14,626 nt of DNA. Origin: Iamia sp035575815. Its GTDB lineage: Bacteria > Actinomycetota > Acidimicrobiia > Acidimicrobiales > Iamiaceae. The position numbers and the translations under genes were made by a program. The DNA is taken from contig NZ_DATLXO010000030.1 of assembly GCF_035575815.1 (NCBI RefSeq), positions 1 through 14,626 on the forward strand, written 5' to 3'. The notes beneath the pieces were generated by a model. The model was not told the origin of the DNA. It did not search any database and saw only the letters and a list, made by a program, of their open reading frames with translations. This document shows, piece by piece, positions 6,176-13,679 of the stretch (position 1 is the stretch's first letter; each line of letters opens with the position of its first letter).

Positions 6176-7027
6176 TCAGGCGGGGACGGTGAGGCCGATG
6201 TTGTCGAGCAGGCGGGGGCGGCCGACGCGAGCGGCGACGAGCAGGCGGATCTCGCCGACGAGGGGGTCGAGCGGGGCGAGGGTGTCGGCGGAGACGGCGG
6301 CGACGTAGTCGAGGACGACGAGGGGCTCGGTCGCCACCGCCTCGGCCACCCGCGCCTCGACCCGCGCCGCGTCGCGCACCCCCGCGGCGACGAGGTCCGC
6401 ACCGGCCTGCAGGGCGCGACGCAGGACCGGGGCCGCCGACCGCTCGTCGTCGGTGAGGTACACGTTGCGGCTCGAGCGGGCCAGCCCGTCGGGCTCGCGG
6501 CTCGTGGGGCAGGCCACCACCCGCACCGGCAGGGAGAGGTCGGCCGCCATGCGCCGGACCACGCAGACCTGCTGCCAGTCCTTCTCGCCGAAGTAGGCCG
6601 AGCACGGGCCGACGATGGCGAAGAGCTTGGCCACGACGGTGGCCACGCCGGCGAAGTGGCCGGGGCGCGTCGCGCCCTCGAAGCGGTCGGTGATCTCGGC
6701 CACGCGCACGCTCGTGACCACGGCACCGGGGTACATCTCGGCCGCACCGGGCACGAAGAGCAGATCGACGCCCGCCGCGGCGGCGAGGGCCGTATCGCGC
6801 TCGATGTCACGCGGGTAGGCGCCGAGGTCCTCCCCGGCGCCGAACTGCAGCGGGTTCACGAACACGCTCGCCACCACCCGGTCGCACTCGGCCCGGGCCG
6901 CGGCCATCAGCGAGGCGTGGCCCTCGTGGAGGTAGCCCATGGTGGGCACGAACCCCACGGCGCCGCCGCCAGCGCGGGCTTCTTCGGCGAAGGCCCGCAC
7001 CTCGGCGATGGTCGTCACCGTCTGCAC
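6176..7027 (-). CDS. panC: Pantothenate synthetase (pantoate-beta-alanine ligase)
   Basis: PanC joins pantoate and beta-alanine with ATP, via pantoyl adenylate, to make pantothenate. The 283-residue product shows the nucleotidyl-transfer signature VPTMGYLHEGHASL (27-40), with the HIGH-like HEGH, then VFVNPLQFG (55-63), RPGHFAGVATVVAKLF (121-136), FGEKDWQQ (146-153) and SREPDGLARSSRNVYL (176-191), all expected for PanC. Length is normal. The start is GTG 7027, which gives the family N-terminus QTVTTIAEVR; a GGAGGG lies about 11 nt upstream, inside the end of the previous gene. Only 6 nt separate it from the DUF2520 gene, indicating coupling. It consumes the beta-alanine made by PanD, encoded next. 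Confidence 0.96.
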   Translation of the reverse strand: MQTVTTIAEVRAFAEEARAGGGAVGFVPTMGYLHEGHASLMAAARAECDRVVASVFVNPLQFGAGEDLGAYPRDIERDTALAAAAGVDLLFVPGAAEMYPGAVVTSVRVAEITDRFEGATRPGHFAGVATVVAKLFAIVGPCSAYFGEKDWQQVCVVRRMAADLSLPVRVVACPTSREPDGLARSSRNVYLTDDERSAAPVLRRALQAGADLVAAGVRDAARVEARVAEAVATEPLVVLDYVAAVSADTLAPLDPLVGEIRLLVAARVGRPRLLDNIGLTVPA

Positions 7028-7033
7028 GTCGGC

Positions 7034-7843
7034 TCAGCCCTCCGGTCGGTCGTCGGCGGCATCGACCGCGGCGCCCCGCCCGGTGCCACCCCGCCCCGAC
7101 AACCGGCGCGCCTCGGCCGCCAGCGCGTCGTAGGCCCGTCGCTCGGAGGGGGCGAGGGCGCTCCGGTGGCGCTCGAGGGTGGCGTCGTCGCCCCGGGCCG
7201 CGGGTCCGGTGAGAGCGGCGGCGGGCCCGAGGCGGGCGACGTTGTCGAGCGTGGTCGCGGCCAGGCCCAGGAACGCGTCGAGCGGCACCTCCACCGGGGC
7301 CGCGACCCGCTCGACCTGCCCGAGCAGGGCGACGAGGTGGTTGGAGGCGATGCATGCGGCGGCGTGGTAGGCGGCGCGGTGCTCGTCGGGCACCTCGACG
7401 GGCCGACCGCCGAGGGCGCCTACCACCTCCCGGGCCATGGGGTCACCGGCCACGGCCATCACCGCGCCGCGGAGCAGGGTGGCGCCGACGTCCGGATCCG
7501 GGAGGGGGACCAGCGGGTGCACCGACGCGCGGCGGGGATGGGGTGAGAGGACGTCGAGCCCGAGCGACCCGGAGATGTGGACCACGACGGTCGACGCCAC
7601 CGGCTCGACCCGCGACGCGACGTCGCCCACGGTCGCGTCGGGCGTGGCGATGACCAGCAGGTCGACCCCCTCCGCCGCGACGCGGGGATCGTCGTCGCGC
7701 CCGAGGTAGCCCTCCAGGCGCCACCCCGCCGCGCCGAGGGCCGCGCCCAGCGAACGCCCGGCCCGGCCGCCCCCGATGATCCGCACCGAGGGTCGGCCGA
7801 CGGTCGGTGGTCCGGCAGGCCGAGGTCCGGCGGGCACGGGCAT
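7034..7843 (-). CDS. Rossmann-like DUF2520 protein of the pantothenate operon
   Basis: The 269-residue product has a dinucleotide-binding motif IIGGGRAGRSL (22-32), then the family stretches LLVIATPDATV, VVHISGSLGLDVL (87-99) and ASVHPLVPLPD (106-116), and a helical C-terminal domain (AYHAAACIASNHLVALLG). This is the pairing of a Rossmann-like domain with DUF2520, related to 6-phosphogluconate dehydrogenase and ketopantoate reductase folds. In mycobacteria the same kind of gene sits directly before panC and panD. A reductase step in pantoate supply is plausible but not shown by the sequence. The first ~18 residues are Pro/Gly-rich, so a start at GTG 7786 is an alternative to ATG 7843. It lies 9 nt after the glycosyltransferase stop. 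Confidence 0.82.
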   Translation of the reverse strand: MPVPAGPRPAGPPTVGRPSVRIIGGGRAGRSLGAALGAAGWRLEGYLGRDDDPRVAAEGVDLLVIATPDATVGDVASRVEPVASTVVVHISGSLGLDVLSPHPRRASVHPLVPLPDPDVGATLLRGAVMAVAGDPMAREVVGALGGRPVEVPDEHRAAYHAAACIASNHLVALLGQVERVAAPVEVPLDAFLGLAATTLDNVARLGPAAALTGPAARGDDATLERHRSALAPSERRAYDALAAEARRLSGRGGTGRGAAVDAADDRPEG

Positions 7844-7852
7844 CGGCCCCGC

Positions 7853-9259
7853 TCAGCCCGGCGTCGGGCGGGCGCCTCGCGTCGGGCCCAACCGCCCGAG
7901 CGCGGCGCGAGCCAAGCTCACGAGCGCGACCGACGCGGCGATGCACACCGTCACGTCGGCCCCCGCCCGGTAGCGGGTCAGCCCGAAGTTCACCGCCGCG
8001 GTGAAGGTCGCGGTGGCGACCAACGCCATCAAGGGGCTGATCGGCAAGCCCCGGCGCCACAGCACCACCACGCCGCCGGCGGCGAGGGGCAGGCCGAGGT
8101 AGTGGGCCCACCACACGAGCCGCGACGGGGTCTTGAGCCGGCCCTCGACGAGGTGGTCGTCGCGCACCATGGACTGCGTCTCGTACAGGCCCCACACGCG
8201 ACCGACACGCGCCGCGACCACCACCGGCAGCCGCCCGACGTTCTCGCGCTGGAACTCGGTCGCCTCGGCCCGCAACCGGGTGTCGACATCGGACTCGTCA
8301 GCGTCGTCGATCTTCGCACGCGCGCTCGACCCGAGGAGGAGGGGGTATCCCGACTTCGAGCCGAGGCGCTCGCCGTAGTATGTATCGGGCTGGTTGGTCA
8401 GGAAGAGGCTCTGGCCGGTGGTGGTCGTCATGGTGACCGGGCGCTCGAACCGCGAGAGGTTGAGCAGCACCCACGGCGCCACCAGCGCAGCCGACACGGC
8501 CCCGACCATCACGACCATCGCCAGACGCCGCCACCGGCTGATCTCGACCATACCGATCGCCAGGGGGAACGCGATCAGAGGCCCGAGCAGTGCGCCCTCC
8601 GATCGCGTGAGGGCCGCCAGTCCGACCGCGACGCCGAGACCCACCGCGGAGAGCAGGCTCCGCCGCCGCCACATCTGGTAGCCGGCGACGAGCACCAGGG
8701 CGGCGAGCACCTGGTACAGCGACTCGGACATCAACACGACGTCGTTCACCCACAGCGCCGGGTAGAGCGCACCGAAACCGGCCGCCACCCAGCCGGCGTG
8801 GCGGCCTCCCACGCTGCGGGCCACCGAGGCCATGAGGGCCACGGTCAAGAGGCTGAGCACGGCGGTTGTCCGGCGGAGGCCCTCGGGGCTCTCGACGCCG
8901 GCTCGGTACCAGAGACCCAGGTAGGTCACGAACGCCGGAGGGTGGTGGGCCGATTCGCTCTCCACGTTGTGGAGCAGCACGTAGCCGTTGCCGGCGGCCA
9001 GGTACTCGGCGCCGAGGAGGTACTCCCCCGAGTCGGTCGACACGCTCAGACAGCCGTCGGCACTGGTCTGGAAGTCGGCGCAGGTGGGCACCGCCTGGAT
9101 CACGGCCAGGCGCAGGCCCAGCCCCAGCAGCGCGATCACGGCGACCGGTACCCAGAAGCGCAGTGTCGCCGGCGTCACGCCCAGCGGGGAGGGGCTTCGG
9201 CGCTCCGGTGCGCGCCCGTCGGCGGTGGTCGGCGACGGGAGGTCCTGCGTGGCGGTCAA
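7853..9259 (-). CDS. Polytopic GT-C glycosyltransferase, ArnT/PMT (GT39)-like
   Basis: The 468-residue membrane protein has about ten hydrophobic helices after a Pro-rich cytoplasmic N-terminus. The first exterior loop carries the acidic pair STDSGEYLLGAEYLAAGNGY (D76, E79) and then AHHPPAFVTYLG (104-115), which match the catalytic acidic site and HPP motif of PMT_2/ArnT-type enzymes that transfer sugars from polyprenyl-phosphate donors on the outer face. Cys60 and Cys70 could form a disulfide. Acceptor and sugar are unknown. The start is TTG 9259, which overlaps the TGA of the upstream P1 gene (TTGA) and has TGGAG 6-7 nt upstream; GTG 9178 is an alternative without a ribosome site. The overlap suggests that P1 and this enzyme are made together. 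Confidence 0.82.
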   Translation of the reverse strand: MTATQDLPSPTTADGRAPERRSPSPLGVTPATLRFWVPVAVIALLGLGLRLAVIQAVPTCADFQTSADGCLSVSTDSGEYLLGAEYLAAGNGYVLLHNVESESAHHPPAFVTYLGLWYRAGVESPEGLRRTTAVLSLLTVALMASVARSVGGRHAGWVAAGFGALYPALWVNDVVLMSESLYQVLAALVLVAGYQMWRRRSLLSAVGLGVAVGLAALTRSEGALLGPLIAFPLAIGMVEISRWRRLAMVVMVGAVSAALVAPWVLLNLSRFERPVTMTTTTGQSLFLTNQPDTYYGERLGSKSGYPLLLGSSARAKIDDADESDVDTRLRAEATEFQRENVGRLPVVVAARVGRVWGLYETQSMVRDDHLVEGRLKTPSRLVWWAHYLGLPLAAGGVVVLWRRGLPISPLMALVATATFTAAVNFGLTRYRAGADVTVCIAASVALVSLARAALGRLGPTRGARPTPG

Positions 9260-10239
9260 GGGGTCTCCAGGGCGACCTCGTCGAAGCGCGTCGAGCCACC
9301 GGCCTCGAGGCTCGCAGTCACCCCGGCGCGGCCGGTGTCAGGGGCGGGGTCGACGGGGATGCGGCCCCTCACCTGGCCGTCGATGAGGGCGAACGCAGTC
9401 GCGTCGTTGACGACCAGCTCGGCGCGGGCCCCGTCGTCGGTGTCGACCAGCCCGACGTCCTGGCTGACGACCTCCTCGCCGTCGACCACGATGCTGATCC
9501 GCCAGGTGCCGGCGGTCGGTACCGGGTAGAGGGCGAGGTGGTCGCCGGGGTCCTGGTAGCGGGCGACCAGCCCACCGTTGCCGTCGAGGCCGCGGAGCGT
9601 GGCCGCGATCCGCACCCGCTCGTGCTCGCCGGGCAGGAGGGCGAAGCCCCGGGGGTCGCCCGACGGCGGCTCGCGCAGGTAGGCGGTGCCCCCGACGATG
9701 CCCCAGGCGCCGATCGCCTCCCAAGGTCCGAGGTCCGGAGCATCGCCGAGCGAGTCGGCATCGGACCGGTCGAAGGAGTCGACGACCTGAGGGTCGGTGC
9801 TGGCGACGATGTTGGGCTGCCGGGCCCCGATCACCACGACGACCAGGGCGATGATGGCCACGACGAGCAGCAGGCACACCACGGTGAGGACCCCGGCGTA
9901 CGGCGCCAGGGATCCGGTGATCGGCCCTCGGCCCCGGCGCCGTGGTCGGGCGGGAAGCGAGGAGCCGACCGCCGGATCGGGGTCGTCGGCCACCGTCGAC
10001 CGCGGCTCCGCGAACGCTCGCTCGCTGCGGTCGGCGTCGTCGGTCACAGGTTCGAGCCTGCGCTCGCGCTCGGGATCCACCCCACGCCCACGATCGACCT
10101 CCTGATCGGGCTCGCGCTCGGGCGGGGGGGCGACGTCGCCGGTGCGAGGCGCCGTCTTCACCTGGCGGCGGATGGTCCGAGCGGGGCCCTCATCCTCCCG
10201 GTCGGAGTGTTCGGCACCGCGCTCGGTCTCCTCGTCCAC
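9256..10239 (-). CDS. P1: single-pass membrane protein with exterior concanavalin/LamG-like domain
   Basis: The family is not recognised by name. Residues 1-105 are charged, Pro/Asp/Arg-rich and probably disordered in the cytoplasm; RRRGRG precedes one membrane helix (about 115-137). The exterior part (150-327) is all beta in character: VVDSFDRS, LGPWEAIGAWGI, GGLVARYQDPGDHLALYPV, TWRISIVVDGE, ALIDGQV and a closing STRFDEVALETP. The same succession of motifs occurs in P2 and P3. The frame stays open to 10614, but that would cross the start of the divergent acyltransferase; GTG 10239 is the best start, without a clear ribosome site and with TACAGT about 9 nt upstream. Binding of a surface glycan is a plausible job, given the glycosyltransferase directly after it, but this is inference. 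Confidence 0.72.
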   Translation of the reverse strand: MDEETERGAEHSDREDEGPARTIRRQVKTAPRTGDVAPPPEREPDQEVDRGRGVDPERERRLEPVTDDADRSERAFAEPRSTVADDPDPAVGSSLPARPRRRGRGPITGSLAPYAGVLTVVCLLLVVAIIALVVVVIGARQPNIVASTDPQVVDSFDRSDADSLGDAPDLGPWEAIGAWGIVGGTAYLREPPSGDPRGFALLPGEHERVRIAATLRGLDGNGGLVARYQDPGDHLALYPVPTAGTWRISIVVDGEEVVSQDVGLVDTDDGARAELVVNDATAFALIDGQVRGRIPVDPAPDTGRAGVTASLEAGGSTRFDEVALETP

Positions 10240-10369
10240 AGCGCGCCGACTGTAACCGCCGGAGCACCCTCGCTCGGCTCCGCCCGCGGGGCTGGTGCTA
10301 CGGTCCGCGTGCCATGCGAGCGGGGCGCCAGGGCCCACCGGGCCGGGCCGATCGAGGAAGCAGGGACTC
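10240..10369. promoter_or_regulatory. Divergent promoter region of P1 operon and acyltransferase
   Basis: This 130-bp region separates two divergently transcribed units. A minus-strand TACAGT (10254-10249) and a plus-strand TACGGT (10299-10304) fit the TANNNT pattern of actinobacterial -10 boxes. Neither has a convincing -35, so only the existence of promoters here is reasonably inferred. Confidence 0.35.
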
Positions 10370-12427
10370 GTGAAGCCAGTCGAGACGTCGGCCGCTGGTG
10401 GCGCAGGTTCGACCGCGATCGATCCCCCGCCGCCGGTCGGTGCGAGCACCATCTCCCCGCCGTCGACGGTGGGTCGCCGGCGGGTCGTCCGGACCCGGAC
10501 GAGCCCCTCGACCGGACCCGAACGGACCCTCGCGTACGAGCCCGCCCTCGACGGGCTACGAGGCGCGGCGGTGGCCGCGGTCGTGCTGTTCCACGCCGGG
10601 TTCTCCTGGGCCAAGGGCGGCTACCTCGGGGTCTCGACGTTCTTCACCCTCTCGGGCTTCCTGATCACCAGTGTCCTGATGGCCGAGCACGACGGCAGCG
10701 GCAGCATCTCGCTCCGGCGCTTCTGGGTGCGGCGCGCCCGGCGACTGTGGCCGGCCTCGCTGCTGACGCTGCTCGGGGTCATGGTGCTGGCCCGCTTCGC
10801 CTTCGCCCCGGAGGAGGTCGTCGGCCTGCGGGGCGACCTCTTCGGCGCCGTGGCCCAGGTCGCGAACTGGCGCTTCATCGTCGACGGGCGCAGCTACGGC
10901 GACCTGTTCCAGGCGCCCTCGCTCGTCCAGCACTTCTGGTCCCTCGCCATCGAGGAGCAGATGTACCTGTTCCTGCCCCTGCTCGTCGTCGGGGCGACCA
11001 GGCTGCGAAACCCCCGCCGGGCGCTGCCCGGTCTCGTGGCCGGCCTGATCGTGGCCTCGATGCTGGTCTCGCTGGTGCTGCAGAGGGGCGACGGCGCAGA
11101 CCGCGTCTACTACGGCACCGACACCCGGGCGGTCGAGCTGCTGGCCGGGGTCATGCTGGCCCTCTTGGCCCGCGACCGCCCGGGCCTCGGACGACCCCGG
11201 GGAGCAGCGGTCCAGGTGCTCGGGTGGGCGGCAGCCGGGTTGACCCTCGCCAGCTGGGCCCTCGTGCCCCAGGCCAGCGAGTGGCTGGGCCGGGGTGGGC
11301 TGTGGCTCTACGCTCTGCTCTCGGTCGCCCTCATCACCGGGGGGCGGGCGCCGGGGCCCCTGAAGCGCCTGCTGTGCTGGGCGCCCCTGCGGAGCCTGGG
11401 GCTCATCTCCTACGGCGTCTACCTGTTCCACTGGCCGATCTTCCAGTGGCTCTCCCCCGCCCGCCTCGACCTGCCGCTGTGGGCCGCCTTCGCCCTCGGC
11501 ACCGCCGTCACCGTGGGGCTCGCATCGCTCAGCTACACCCTGCTCGAGCGCCCGGTCCGCAGCGGTGAGGCCCACTGGCTCGGCGCGCCGCCCGGACCTG
11601 CCTTCGCCGCCCTGGCCGCCTTCGTCGTCGTGCTGGTCGCCATCCCCACCCTCGCCCCTGCGGGACGCGACCTCATCCGCATCAACGAGGGCGCGCGCAG
11701 CCTCCAGGAGATCATCGACACGCCGGAGGTGCCGGTGAAGCCCGGGGCGCCCAGCGTGGCGTTCTTCGGCGACTCGACCGCGCTGACGACCGTCCTCGGC
11801 ACCGCGACGTGGGCCCGGTCGACCGGTGACCTTCGGGTGAGGACCGGCGCCACCCGCCTCGGGTGCGGGCTCATCAGCGACGGCGAGCGAAGGTACGCCG
11901 GAGCGGCCGACGACATCAGCGAGACGTGCGCAGGCCTCGGTGCGGAGTACACCGAGGGCGCCCGAGGGCTCGACCTGGCGGTCTTGATGGCCGGCTCGTG
12001 GGAGACCGCGGCCTATCGGCTGCCCGGCAGCGACGAGTTCCTGACCATCGAGGACGAGGCCTTCCGGGACCGGCTCCGCGACGAGCTCGAGCGGGTCCAC
12101 GAACGGCTGACGGGCGGCGGCGCCCGCATGGCCTTCGTGATCGTGCCCGACATCGAGGTCGGCGTCCGGGGGGGCCGGTCGTCGGCCACCCCGAAGCCCG
12201 AGTCCGACCCTGCACGCATCGAGCGCTACAACGACCTCGGGCGCGACCTGGCCGCCGCCCACGACGACGTCGAGCTCATCGACTATCGCGGCTACCTCCA
12301 AGCCCAGCCCGGCGGGCAGATGGATCGGGGCCTGCGGCCCGACGGGATCCACCTCACAACGGACACCGCCATCACCGTCGCCGAGGAGTTCCTGGGCCCG
12401 GCACTGATCGACCTGGCAGGGCGCTGA
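10370..12427 (+). CDS. OafA-type membrane acyltransferase with C-terminal SGNH domain
   Basis: The 685-residue protein fits the acyltransferase-3 family. After a Pro-rich cytoplasmic tail come YEPALDGLRGAAVAAVVLFHAG (split motif, H75), GYLGVSTFFTLSGFLIT (about 85-101), RRFWVRRARRLWPA (116-129), HFWSLAIEEQMY (188-199) and SYGVYLFHWPIF (about 347-358), all typical of OafA/YrhL enzymes that move acyl groups from the cytoplasm to exterior sugars. About ten membrane helices end near residue 430. The rest is an exterior SGNH domain: FFGDST (nucleophile S469) and the acid-base pair RPDGIHLT (D658, H661). Fused enzymes of this kind O-acetylate lipopolysaccharide, peptidoglycan or other surface glycans. 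GTG 10370 is preferred over an upstream in-frame start at 10295 that lies inside the promoter region. Confidence 0.87.
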   Translation: MKPVETSAAGGAGSTAIDPPPPVGASTISPPSTVGRRRVVRTRTSPSTGPERTLAYEPALDGLRGAAVAAVVLFHAGFSWAKGGYLGVSTFFTLSGFLITSVLMAEHDGSGSISLRRFWVRRARRLWPASLLTLLGVMVLARFAFAPEEVVGLRGDLFGAVAQVANWRFIVDGRSYGDLFQAPSLVQHFWSLAIEEQMYLFLPLLVVGATRLRNPRRALPGLVAGLIVASMLVSLVLQRGDGADRVYYGTDTRAVELLAGVMLALLARDRPGLGRPRGAAVQVLGWAAAGLTLASWALVPQASEWLGRGGLWLYALLSVALITGGRAPGPLKRLLCWAPLRSLGLISYGVYLFHWPIFQWLSPARLDLPLWAAFALGTAVTVGLASLSYTLLERPVRSGEAHWLGAPPGPAFAALAAFVVVLVAIPTLAPAGRDLIRINEGARSLQEIIDTPEVPVKPGAPSVAFFGDSTALTTVLGTATWARSTGDLRVRTGATRLGCGLISDGERRYAGAADDISETCAGLGAEYTEGARGLDLAVLMAGSWETAAYRLPGSDEFLTIEDEAFRDRLRDELERVHERLTGGGARMAFVIVPDIEVGVRGGRSSATPKPESDPARIERYNDLGRDLAAAHDDVELIDYRGYLQAQPGGQMDRGLRPDGIHLTTDTAITVAEEFLGPALIDLAGR

Positions 12428-12448
12428 CCCGCACCGGCCCGGTCGCGA

Positions 12449-13579
12449 TCAGGCGCCGGGCTTGAAGGCGACGTCGTCGAAGACGGGGTTCCCATCGCCG
12501 GCGGCCATGCCGAGGCCGATGCGGGTGCGGCCCTCGGCCGGCGGGAGGTCGTCGTAGGTGCCGGCCACGACGCCCTCGTGGAGCAGCTCGACGGTGGAGC
12601 CGACGATGTGGATGCCGAGGGTCGGCATGCCGCCGCCGCTGTCGGCGAGCCCACTGTCGACGAGCACCTCGCTCACGCCGTCGACGACGTGCGACAACGC
12701 GATGGAGCCGAACTCCGGGGCGGTGCCCCACAGGTAGAAGTCGCCCTCGTCCTGCACCCGGAAGGCGAGCCCCGAAGTGTTGGTGGGGGAGACCAACAGC
12801 ACCTGGGCTCGCACGTCAGCGTTGGCCGAGTCGAAGACCACGACGTTGCCGACCTCTTGCGACGGCCCGGTGAGCGAGACGCGACCCTCGGCCAGCTGCC
12901 ACTCGCCCCCCAGCGCCTCCCAGGGACCGACGCCGGGGAAGTCGCCCAGCCCCGGGCCCTCGCGCTCGAAGTCGTCGCCGCGGAGCTCGTCGCCGGCGAG
13001 CGCAGGGTCGGAGCCGGGGCCCGCAGGGGCCACCCGCTGCGGCACGGCCGCCGTGGTGGGGGGCGCCTCGGCGGTCGGGTCATCGCCTTCCTCGGCGGCG
13101 GTCTCGTCGTCGTCGCCGCCCGAGAGGGCCAGGAACCCGGCGATGAGCAGCGCCACCACCACGACCGCGACGGCGACGACGACGGTGGGGTTGGCCGAAC
13201 GGGCGAACCCACGCCCCTGCGCCGCGACCGGCTCGGGACCGTCGGCGAAGGCGTCGGTGCCACCGAGCGCACTCGGTCCCGTGGCTGACGGGGCCGGATC
13301 AGGCCTGACGGCGCCGGACGGGGCGGCTTCCCGGCCGCCCGCCGTGGCCCCGGCGACCATCGCCACGTCGGCCGGGTCCTGCGCGTCCTCAGCGGTGTCC
13401 GCCTCGTCGACGTCGTAGCCGAGAGCGTTGAGGTCGGCGACCAGCGTCGGCTCGTCGGTCTCGATCCCGAGCTCGCCCAGGATGTCGAGCAGCTCCTCGA
13501 AGTCCATGTCGGGCCGCCGCTCGAGCACCATCTCGATGGCGCGCCGACGCTCCTCGCCGTCACCATCGCCCGTCCTCAT
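12449..13579 (-). CDS. P2: membrane protein with ArgR-like winged-helix N-terminus and exterior LamG-like domain
   Basis: The 376-residue product starts at ATG 13579 with GAGGAGGG 7 nt upstream. Residues 9-57 (RRRAIEMVLERR, then DFEELLDILGELGIETDEPT and LVADLNALGYDV) align by eye with the winged helix of ArgR/AhrC repressors, but the recognition helix is acidic and lacks the usual Ser-Arg, so DNA binding is doubtful. A Pro/Ala linker leads to one membrane helix (about 131-152), an acidic linker, and a beta-rich exterior domain (200-376) with VGPWEALGGEWQL, SGLAFRVQDEGDFYLWG, LSHVVDGVSEVLVD and NPVFDDVAF. It is paralogous to P1 and P3. If the N-terminus does bind DNA, it would be a one-component transmembrane regulator. 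It converges on the acyltransferase gene with only 21 bp between stops; no clear terminator is seen. Confidence 0.75.
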   Translation of the reverse strand: MRTGDGDGEERRRAIEMVLERRPDMDFEELLDILGELGIETDEPTLVADLNALGYDVDEADTAEDAQDPADVAMVAGATAGGREAAPSGAVRPDPAPSATGPSALGGTDAFADGPEPVAAQGRGFARSANPTVVVAVAVVVVALLIAGFLALSGGDDDETAAEEGDDPTAEAPPTTAAVPQRVAPAGPGSDPALAGDELRGDDFEREGPGLGDFPGVGPWEALGGEWQLAEGRVSLTGPSQEVGNVVVFDSANADVRAQVLLVSPTNTSGLAFRVQDEGDFYLWGTAPEFGSIALSHVVDGVSEVLVDSGLADSGGGMPTLGIHIVGSTVELLHEGVVAGTYDDLPPAEGRTRIGLGMAAGDGNPVFDDVAFKPGA

Positions 13580-13679
13580 CCCCAACCCTCCTCGCCGGTC
13601 CCGGGTAGGACAACCTAGTGCGGGCGCCCGGGCCCCCCGTCCCGCGGCTGTCGCGGCGAGCACGCACGTCGAGGACCGC

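Noticed and set aside
4988..7546. Very long plus-strand open frame (about 850 codons) opposite nadB, panD and panC
   Set aside because: It lies antisense to three certain genes and crosses their intergenic hairpins. Its translation is Gly/Arg/His/Val-rich without domains, as expected for high-GC shadow frames.
8866..11568. Very long plus-strand open frame (about 900 codons) across P1, the divergent region and the acyltransferase
   Set aside because: The Arg/Pro/Gly-rich translation matches no fold and is out of frame with the well-supported acyltransferase.
12428..12448. Bidirectional terminator between the acyltransferase and P2 genes
   Set aside because: Only ACCGG-C-CCGGT is present; with a one-base spacer it cannot make a stable hairpin of useful length, and there is no T-run.
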